Made by a program: the position numbers and the translations under genes
Shown: in pieces, positions 35,701 through 40,769 of the stretch
Layout of the letters: each line of letters begins with the position of its first letter
Numbering within the stretch: position 1 is the first letter of the stretch
Source: Terriglobia bacterium
Lineage (GTDB): Bacteria; Acidobacteriota; Thermoanaerobaculia; Thermoanaerobaculales; Thermoanaerobaculaceae
Length of the DNA: 40,769 nt
NCBI GenBank assembly: GCA_020073245.1
Contig: JAIQFQ010000035.1
Coordinates: 1-40,769, forward strand
Direction of reading: 5' to 3'
Notes under the pieces: model-generated
The model's database searches: none
Seen by the model: only the letters and a program-made list of their open reading frames with translations
What the model was told of the DNA's origin: nothing

Positions 35701-35816
35701 TCATCAACCTGGGCGCACTCGCAAACCCGAAGATCGCTGGGGTAGGCACGATCGAGAGGGGTCATCTTGGCAGCCCGATCGGGTGGGTGTCCTCTGGTGT
35801 TGGGTACTTCATCCAC
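32796..35816 (-). CDS. polytopic patatin-like phospholipase
   Basis: A 1006-residue protein. The patatin fold starts at about 58: SVGFALSGGGIRSATF (oxyanion hole) and nucleophile Ser99 in FLSTVSGGGYFGGF. The catalytic Asp is Asp821 in WYLSDGGHFENTG. Between them lie about 400 residues with eight or more predicted helices (for example VVIFTAVLAVFLLVNAV, LALLVSLVFVVPLGATYW and VVAFVLALLASFIF), so the hydrolase is split by a membrane domain. It likely hydrolyses acyl lipids at the inner membrane. GTG 35816 is firm: AAGGAGG is 6 bases upstream. Third-position GC looks lower than in the first 30 kb. It lies between an envelope protein gene and a transglutaminase-like gene on the same strand. Confidence 0.88.
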   Translation of the reverse strand: MDEVPNTRGHPPDRAAKMTPLDRAYPSDLRVCECAQVDERRDKAGGPEERSKDGHLPTDSVGFALSGGGIRSATFCLGVFQSLARRGLIRNIDFLSTVSGGGYFGGFLGRFFSRSWVWMLSVLRDVPASRIVEEELADAKSEPVNWLRENGRYLSPNGGGDMLVAGTAYLRNLVAVHVVIFTAVLAVFLLVNAVRAACAGPWHQALGSAHAALVSLGQRLPDFIRAFAAWPIRLLPSEHTIGDTSWIWWSPTVDLALLVSLVFVVPLGATYWLAQGEPGRTIKPWHSAAAMTTMCLVGLQAWPALRTRFPAGSVHGQDVLAFVTFVLVAALIWYAGFSWNCRALEPLARQRKLRRLMSSCLATAVGTAVGLGLFALIDSLGQTLYATVIAVPGLVFRHPTLFAPLGVLLALVAYAKKITSVLVGKLKDGDRIRLRWDIVATALAGALLGAYLVAAAAVAHGFLWNWQIPASNPGGVLASHFEPQDRLSLSSDHHIVVNRVKADPSPSAKPMSPGSAVVAFVLALLASFIFGRTLGFINLSSHHALYSQRLARAYLGATNPKRWWGKGLRVTDVMADDDASLIEYSPHRMGGSLHIVNTTLNETVAGKSNIEERDRKGMPLAIGPCGLSVGTRYHAVWKDSALPVPTWKKLLTEVRERSSGLVEWVQRIFGGAAPGYGGEKEGTHRSDSAESQPVSTARKVEAVNFDERVFHLLAGRERLHSVEDLPVSSWLGISGAAFTTGLGSRTSIGFSLLLGLTGVRLGYWWDSQIAPGDREASAYRGNPGGATGRILARMFPVQSYLVDELLARFHGPARQHWYLSDGGHFENTGCYELIRRRIPMIVCCDCGADSEYEFGDLANLVRKVRTDFDAEMAFLPESTGAHRKMIGSLDSLRRARERGPTGVPMSRCHATVARVSYRGDAADPPGRASTILFLKPTLTGDESLDLLAYARGHPSFPQEGTADQFFDEAQWESYRRLGEHIADQVLGQSSAEFFAQFARWRGIQSG

Positions 35817-35891
35817 GGTTGTCCTCCTTGCATGGTCGGGGTCGCTGCGGTGGCGCCCGCCCCGTCACGAGCGGCAGCTGGTCTGAGCGGA

Positions 35892-36878
35892 TCAGGAACC
35901 GCCGTTCTTCTTCCCTCCGTGTAGGAAGTTAGTAAACCGGTCGAGTTGAATCGAGAGGCCGACGTAGCTTTGAATGCTGTCGGCGCCACGGCCCAGGTCA
36001 GTGTCGACGACCATGGCGGCGAACGGCGCCACGCCGCTCCACTCTTGGCTCGCCTTGTGCCAAGTGAGGAACCCGCCCACCTTCCATCGTTTAGTGGGGT
36101 TGGTCGCGAACAAGTCGGTGCGGCCATAGCCGACCTCTAGGAAGCTGTCACGGTAGGAACCACTGATGGCAACAATGCCGACCCCCACATGGTGGACGCC
36201 AACCACATCTCCGCCGTTGTTCGCGACAGTGAGGAATCCTGCTTGTGCCTTGAGGTAGGGTCGTGCTAGGTCACCTGTGCCAGGCAGCGCCGGAAGCTCC
36301 CATCGCGCCGCCACGAACCCCTCGAGAGTACGGGCATTGCGAAGGATGTAGAGGTGTTGCTCGCCAAAGTCGGTGCCGTAGTCCTTACAGACCGGCGTGT
36401 CCGGGTTTTGCCTGCAGTCCACGTCGCTGCTGCGTACTCCGTGTACGGTGCGGCCGTAGAGCCAAATCTGGTGCTTCCCCGGTTCCGGGTCACCGGTCAG
36501 GCAATACGCGAAGTCGAACCCCGCGACCCATCGTTCCTGAATGTCGCCGCTGACGCTTGGGTTGAGGTACTGCTTCGTCGCACTACCGGCAAAGCTATCG
36601 ATGGCGTAACCCACGAAGGCGTGAGCCTCCAAGCGAGGTCGCTCGTCTCGGCTCGCGGAATTCTCGGCGGCTCGGGGCGCCTTCGGGGCGTCTGGTGATC
36701 GGGTCTGAGCGTCCAAGAACTTTGGCACCATTGCGAGCTGCAGGAGCAGGACCAAATTCGCCGCCCGCCGAAGGTCTCCGGTGCAGAGGTACCTCGCAAT
36801 CCGCCCCGCCTGCACAACTGACGGCGGCCGCCCGGATGTGGTCTGCGCTTCATTACTTTGACTGAGGATTCCGGTCAT
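35892..36878 (-). CDS. probable envelope beta-barrel protein, unknown function
   Basis: About 328 residues. A hydrophobic stretch (ANLVLLLQLAMVPKFLDAQ, about 43-60) after a basic region acts as a late signal peptide or anchor. The rest is made of alternating, aromatic-ended strands (PRLEAHAFVGYAIDSF, ERWVAGFDFAYCLTG, GFVAARWELPALPG, GVGIVAISGSYRDSFLEVGYG, ending SYVGLSIQLDRFTNFL), as in outer-membrane barrels, though no family is recognised. ATG 36878 is preferred, with GGAGGG 10 bases upstream; a longer frame to 36956 has no ribosome site. It is the first of three minus-strand genes and is divergent from the LuxR-type gene. Calling it a barrel is inference from the strand pattern. Confidence 0.55.
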   Translation of the reverse strand: MTGILSQSNEAQTTSGRPPSVVQAGRIARYLCTGDLRRAANLVLLLQLAMVPKFLDAQTRSPDAPKAPRAAENSASRDERPRLEAHAFVGYAIDSFAGSATKQYLNPSVSGDIQERWVAGFDFAYCLTGDPEPGKHQIWLYGRTVHGVRSSDVDCRQNPDTPVCKDYGTDFGEQHLYILRNARTLEGFVAARWELPALPGTGDLARPYLKAQAGFLTVANNGGDVVGVHHVGVGIVAISGSYRDSFLEVGYGRTDLFATNPTKRWKVGGFLTWHKASQEWSGVAPFAAMVVDTDLGRGADSIQSYVGLSIQLDRFTNFLHGGKKNGGS

Positions 36879-36956
36879 GGAGAAGTCTCCCTCCGCTGTT
36901 GCGACGTCGGTCCCGCCGTTGGTGCGCTGTAGGCAAGACTCGCCAGCAATCAACAA

Positions 36957-37397
36957 GAACGTGGTTCACGTCAGGCGGCAGGGGGCGCGGGCTGGGTGTA
37001 CGGGGTTGACAGTTGCCTCGCCTCGCCCCTCGCGACGCCCATTCCCCGAGCCCAGCAACTCGCCGGTCTACTTCTTGGTGGTGCGCAAGGCGGCGTCCTT
37101 CGTGCCCGTGTTGCGCTGTCGCATGGGTGGAGAATTTGACGATCCCGATGTTCTCCAGCAGATGGGGATGTAGGAGTGGCAGCACTCTGACGCCCCGCAA
37201 TGGGTTGCACCAGGCGGAAGCGCAGCCCCTCGTGTGCCGCGAACAGTATTGGCATTGCCGACGCAACCTGAGCCGGCATTGAACCCTCGCCTTTCGTTGG
37301 CGCAAACCTAGGGTCGTACGAGTCACTAGTCATCACCCAAACGGGTGATGTCCCGTAAGGGGCGCGCTGTCACCATCCCGTCAGGAAGACCATCCCA
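36957..37397. other. divergent intergenic region
   Basis: About 440 bases between the envelope protein gene and the LuxR-type gene. Short frames occur on both strands (one at 37279-36971, minus, has an AGGG 4 bases ahead of its ATG) but their compositions are erratic and I do not call them genes. The region holds a strong palindrome at 37331-37350 and presumably both promoters. Confidence 0.5.
37331..37350. promoter_or_regulatory. 20-base palindrome, candidate operator
   Basis: CATCACCC-AAAC-GGGTGATG: perfect 8-base arms with a 4-base spacer, 48 bases upstream of the LuxR-type start. Its size and symmetry suit a dimeric regulator such as the adjacent LuxR-type protein. It is not followed by a T-run, so a terminator is less likely. 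Confidence 0.45.
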
Positions 37398-38663
37398 GTG
37401 AGGTCGAACCTGACTCGCCGAGTGCTAACATCAATCAGAACAACCCGGCACAAGCCTGTGCCTCGTGCCGGTGATCTTCTGGAGCGGCCGGGGCGCGAGG
37501 CGGGCGCCTCGTCGGATGAGATGCAACGGGGGTTCCTCGGAGCGGTTGAGGCGGTCTATGACGCGGCGGCATCGCCCGCCGGGTGGTCGCGCGCGCTTGT
37601 TAAGATAGCCGCGGTGACCGGGGCCAAAGCCGGCATCCTCCTGTTCGGTTCCACCATTGATGACCTTGCGCCGCTGGCAACGTTCGGACTTGGCCAGCCG
37701 ACTGCGCCACAAGTAGCCGGCACCCTCGCCGCCGCGTTCATCGCGCCTCTTGACGCCAGCGAAGTCGGCGCGCTCGTGAGTGCGAAGCCACGTCCTGCGT
37801 CCGCCAACGGAGCAGGCAACCATGCGCTTGAGGCGCTTGGCGCTTCAGGCCGGGTCGCCGAATCGGTCGGCGTGAGCTTGCTTCGCGAAGAGGGTGCGAT
37901 CGCCGCTCTGTGGCTCTTCCGGCGGTCAGGCGGACCCTTCGACGACGCAGGCCTCGAAACCCTGCAGGCCGTCGTCCCGCACCTCTCGCGTACGATGGCC
38001 GTCCACCTGCGCGTCGAGCGGGCCGAGCGCCGCGCCGCCGAAGCGGCCGATGCGTTCGACCGCGTCGCGTTGGGCGCCGTACTTGTCGATGCCCAGGCCA
38101 AGCCGATCCTCGCCAACCGTGCGGCGAAACGGATCGCGGCCCAGCAGGACGGCTTCGTCATCGCGGACGACGGCTTGCGCGGCGCCACGCCGGCGGACAC
38201 CCGCATCCTCCAGGCCGCTATCGCCGAGGTTGCGCGGCGGGGTTCTGGCACGGGCCTCGGCTTGCGTCTGCCACGAGTGTCGTCGTCCCGGCCCTACGAA
38301 GTTATGGCCGTTCCCATTGGCCGAGGGCTGCGATGGCCGGCACGAAGGCACCGGGCGGCGGTCGTCTTCATCTCGGACTCCGGCATTCCGCACGTCAGCC
38401 CTACTCAGCTTGTCCACGACCTTTACGCCCTGACCGCTGCCGAGACGCGTCTCGCGATTCTCCTACTCGGAGGCCAGAGCCTGCCCGAGGCTGCGGTTAC
38501 CCTCCGCATCGCCCGCAACACCGCGCACACCCAACTCGCCAGCATATTCCGCAAGACCGAAACCTCAAGCCAGGCGGAGTTGGTCAGGGTATTGCTCCGC
38601 GGCCCGGGCGCCGTACGCATACCCGGTGACTCCTCGGACAGCTACCCACCAGTGGAGGGCTAA
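37398..38663 (+). CDS. LuxR-family transcriptional regulator
   Basis: About 421 residues from GTG 37398; ATG 37524 (MQRGFLGAVEAVYDAAASPA) is a credible shorter start because the first 42 residues look non-conserved. Helical sensor-like regions at about 45-210 (GAF-like), then a PAS-like stretch (ALGAVLVDAQAKPILANRAA). The C-terminal LuxR/GerE helix-turn-helix is at about 345-405: LTAAETRLAILLLGGQSLPE, then AVTLRIARNTAHTQLASIFR. There is no receiver domain, so it is not an ordinary response regulator; it may sense a ligand. It is divergent from the envelope/patatin/transglutaminase genes and may control them. Confidence 0.85.
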   Translation: MRSNLTRRVLTSIRTTRHKPVPRAGDLLERPGREAGASSDEMQRGFLGAVEAVYDAAASPAGWSRALVKIAAVTGAKAGILLFGSTIDDLAPLATFGLGQPTAPQVAGTLAAAFIAPLDASEVGALVSAKPRPASANGAGNHALEALGASGRVAESVGVSLLREEGAIAALWLFRRSGGPFDDAGLETLQAVVPHLSRTMAVHLRVERAERRAAEAADAFDRVALGAVLVDAQAKPILANRAAKRIAAQQDGFVIADDGLRGATPADTRILQAAIAEVARRGSGTGLGLRLPRVSSSRPYEVMAVPIGRGLRWPARRHRAAVVFISDSGIPHVSPTQLVHDLYALTAAETRLAILLLGGQSLPEAAVTLRIARNTAHTQLASIFRKTETSSQAELVRVLLRGPGAVRIPGDSSDSYPPVEG

Positions 38664-38939
38664 CCGTGAGCCACTGTTAGGCATTTGCATCGCCTGGCGA
38701 AGGGCGGGGTGCGAGGCAGATCGCAGGGCCTGAAGCGGAGAGAGGACCTGGAGGTGCTTCCGAAGGTAGGCGCATGGCAGGAGGTCGGGTTGGACCGCCC
38801 GGGATCGTGACGCGGCGAAGTTCATGGCGAAAATGTGGGGTTCTCGCTCCGTCGAGCCTCCACCTTTCCTTGGGTCATAGGCAAACCTACATTTGTCGCG
38901 CGAAGTCAACCGGCAGTTGATTGGGGAAGGGAGGGCAAC
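38664..38939. other. intergenic region
   Basis: About 276 bases between the LuxR-type gene and the small beta-rich gene. A short palindrome (TCGCCTGGCGA, near 38690) and a ribosome site at the far end are the only signals; no gene is seen. Confidence 0.5.
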
Positions 38940-39353
38940 ATGCCCGCGAAGACGCACGAGATTGTCACCGTCACCATCGAGAACGGCAAACTGAAGTGCA
39001 CTCCAGACTGGGTCCACCTCAACTGGAAGGTGGGGCCAGCGGACATCCGATGGGTATTCGACGGCGCACCCGGAACCGCGGTCGGAGCCGTCGTGGAGTT
39101 CCAGGCGGTCGTTCCGGCCAAGTACCCGACCGTTCCGAACAATCCGGCAGGTTTCCGACCGCGCGGGGTGCACCTCGGCCTCGGTCACGCCCAGGCATCG
39201 GCCGGGTCGCACCTGGCCGACATCGTGACGACGGGCAACACACATGAGGCAGGGTACTTCTACTACGACGTCAAGTTGCTGGACGGCGCCGGGAAAGTCA
39301 TTGCCCAGGCGGACCCCGGCGGGGACAATGAGCCGCCCCCGGGGCCCCACTAG
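38940..39353 (+). CDS. small beta-rich protein of unknown function
   Basis: A 137-residue protein with a strong ribosome site (GGGAGGG, 38929-38935) 4 bases before the ATG. It has no signal peptide. The pattern of strands (EIVTVTIENGKLKCTPDW, then VHLNWKV, IRWVFDG, VVEFQAV and AGYFYYDVKLLDGAGKVI) suggests an immunoglobulin-like or cupredoxin-like sandwich. The end, DPGGDNEPPPGPH, recalls the DP-EP family (a DP..EP tail motif), but that resemblance is weak. There is a single Cys. It lies alone on the plus strand, downstream of the LuxR-type gene. Confidence 0.65.
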   Translation: MPAKTHEIVTVTIENGKLKCTPDWVHLNWKVGPADIRWVFDGAPGTAVGAVVEFQAVVPAKYPTVPNNPAGFRPRGVHLGLGHAQASAGSHLADIVTTGNTHEAGYFYYDVKLLDGAGKVIAQADPGGDNEPPPGPH

Positions 39354-39381
39354 TCGATAATTCGGTCACGACCCAAGAGGG

Positions 39382-40575
39382 TCACCCTCTCGGGGTGAGC
39401 GCTCGGAAGCGCGGATCGCGGGCGAGGCGGGCAAACTCTGGCCCGGTGAACCACACGGCCGGCGCGTGCGCTGCGAGGGCTTTGCCGGTCCAGGCGAGGG
39501 CGGCGTTGGTGTCTCCGGCCACGGCCGCTACCAGCGCCGCCATGAATATCGTGGCGGGGTTGTCGGGGTACTCTCTGAGTGCCTCCTGGATGGCGAGGAA
39601 CGCCTCCGGCCCGTGGCCAAGCTGCGCGAGGCAGCGGGCGCGGGTCTCGAGCAGTGGCCGTCTGCGCAGCCCCTGTGCGTACTCGGTCTCGCACAGGCGC
39701 AGCGCTCCCACGTAGCCGGCTTTGGCGAGGTCCGTCTGGCCCAACGCCAACTGGGTGTCCGCCAGGTTTGCGAGGGCGAGGTAGTCGGTGGGGTCGCTGT
39801 CGGCCGCCTCCCGGTAGAGCCCGGCGGCGTCCGCCAGCCTGTTCTGGTAGTAGAGGCAGTTGCCGAGGTGGATGCGGTCGAGCCGTGTGCCCCGCCGGGC
39901 AAGGAGGTCGCGGTACAGCGGCTCCGCTTCGGCGTTGTTGCCGGCGTACATTTCGACCTCCGCGAGGAGGGCCAAGCAAGACAAGTTCCCGGGCGAGATC
40001 TCAAGCGCGCGCCGGATCGTCTCCCGTGCTCCGTCGAAATCGCCGCGAAGTTCACGTGACTGCGCAAGATAGAAGAGGGTATACCACGACGGGAGCAGCG
40101 CGAGCGAGCGCTGGAAGGCGGCTTCAGCTTCGCGGTGCCGCTCCATCCGGCCGAGCACCACCGCCATTGTCTCCCAAGCGGCGTTGTCACCGGGACGTGA
40201 TGCCGCCCACGCGCGGGCCTTCTCGAGTGCGGCGTTGTTGTCCCTTCTGTCGAGGGCCAGCCAGACCTCGAGCGACGACACCCAGGGGTGGTCGGGCGCG
40301 AGTTCCCGGGCGCGCTTCGCCAGCGCCAGGCACCGGTCTTCGTCGGCGGGCCGGCGATACAGATCGTGCAGGTAGCGGTACCTGGTGGCGAGCGAGAAGA
40401 CCGGCGCGAGGAAACGCGGTGCATCGGCGATCGCCGTCTCGAGCAAGCCGATCTCTTCCCTGAAGTCTTTCGAGTACTTGCCGGAGTCGATCCGACTCTT
40501 CGCCTGCAGGTACGCCTTGACGGCGGCCGGCGTGGCATCCTGGGAGCCGGGGTGCCCGGTCGTTGGAATACCGTG
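39382..40575 (-). pseudogene. TPR-repeat protein lacking its N-terminus
   Basis: About 395 residues of TPR repeats (for example WETMAVVLGRMERHREAEAA, LLAEVEMYAGNNAEAEPLYR, ANLADTQLALGQTDLAKAGY), ending PEFARLARDPRFRALTPRG, much like the end of the kinase-TPR protein at 28.5-30.9 kb. It therefore looks like the C-terminal half of such a kinase. There is no good start: only TTG 40599 is available, inside cytochrome b sequence, and no ribosome site. The frame enters directly from a cytochrome b fragment in another frame. The repeats themselves are intact, so a functional short protein with an unusual start cannot be ruled out. Confidence 0.55.
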
Positions 40576-40582
40576 GTAGCAA

Positions 40583-40769
40583 GACCTCGCCTTCCACAAA
40601 CCACAACTTGGCGGGGATCAGCTTTAACGTCTGGAACATGAACAGGAAGTACCACTCCGGCTTGATGCCCGCCGGAGCCGAGGTAAAAGGATCAGCTTTG
40701 GTGCCCAGTCCCCAGGGCGACAGGGCGGCCAGCGCGCCCAGCACGCCGAGCGCGATGTACCAGGCCATC
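40583..40769 (-). pseudogene. cytochrome b C-terminal domain fragment, truncated
   Basis: Minus-strand frame entering at the window end. It has a helix ([19 protein letters not shown]), then [19 protein letters not shown] and [19 protein letters not shown], the hallmark of the cytochrome b C-terminal domain (quinol-binding side of bc-type complexes). Homology stops at about 40583. The expected last two to three helices are missing, and the sequence passes into TPR-coding DNA in a different frame. The 5' part lies outside the window. Either the gene was cut by a rearrangement or the join is an assembly artefact. Confidence 0.7.

Noticed and set aside
36971..37279. Possible 102-codon minus-strand gene upstream of the envelope protein gene
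   Set aside because: There is an AGGG before the ATG, but the translation is erratic (Pro/Arg/Cys-rich second half) and resembles no protein.
38565..39350. 261-codon minus-strand frame opposite the small beta-rich gene
   Set aside because: It has no ribosome site and opposes a gene with a strong one; composition is shadow-like.

Overview
The window is 40.8 kb of GC-rich bacterial DNA, almost fully coding in its first 31 kb. Gene content points to a Gram-negative bacterium. It carries NADH dehydrogenase subunits joined to an FoF1 ATP synthase Fo cluster, an RND efflux pump with an outer-membrane factor, short-form phosphatidylserine decarboxylase, and a serine/threonine kinase of the 'MIGQ..GHYR' type with TPR repeats. 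The last gene in particular suggests Acidobacteriota (for example a Thermoanaerobaculia/Holophagae-like lineage). The assignment is an inference from gene style; no marker such as rRNA is present.

Layout. (1) 1-5.4 kb: end of nuoL, then nuoM, nuoN, atpZ-like, atpI-like, atpB and atpE in one tight plus-strand run. The Fo b and F1 genes are absent, and the c subunit carries residues matching known Na+ ligands. (2) 5.5-15.4 kb, plus strand: ECF sigma factor, M23-family envelope protein, GHMP kinase, urocanate hydratase, a very large NtrY-like histidine kinase, and an exported protein of unknown function. (3) 15.4-18.1 kb, minus strand: a phospholipid operon (DUF465-like, psd, pssA) ending in a catalytically degenerate aspartate-semialdehyde-dehydrogenase-like gene. 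(4) 18.3-21.8 kb: a Mut7-C/Zn-ribbon protein, an overlapping ketosynthase/chain-length-factor pair (minus), and mscL with a C-terminal zinc ribbon. (5) 22-28.4 kb: a TetR-controlled efflux operon whose RND pump and TolC-like outer-membrane factor are one 1506-residue reading frame. Its promoter is bracketed by two matching palindromes and followed by a terminator-like stem. (6) 28.5-30.9 kb: kinase-TPR protein. (7) 30.9-39.4 kb: a region that looks less GC-biased. It starts with a remnant gene tail and holds a minus-strand cassette (envelope protein, polytopic patatin phospholipase, transglutaminase/HET-C-like protein) divergent from a LuxR-type regulator, then a small beta-rich protein. (8) 39.4-40.8 kb, minus strand: a headless TPR gene abutting a cytochrome b gene cut off after its conserved C-terminal motif.

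Themes. Several genes have TANNAT-type hexamers 6-8 nt before the start codon, suggesting leaderless transcripts. Two genes appear to start at CTG within a CTGA stop/start overlap. The items most worth following are the RND-TolC fusion, the patatin/transglutaminase/envelope cassette, the ketosynthase pair and the truncated gene junctions at both ends of the 31-40 kb segment. No tRNA, rRNA, CRISPR array or recognisable transposase was seen.
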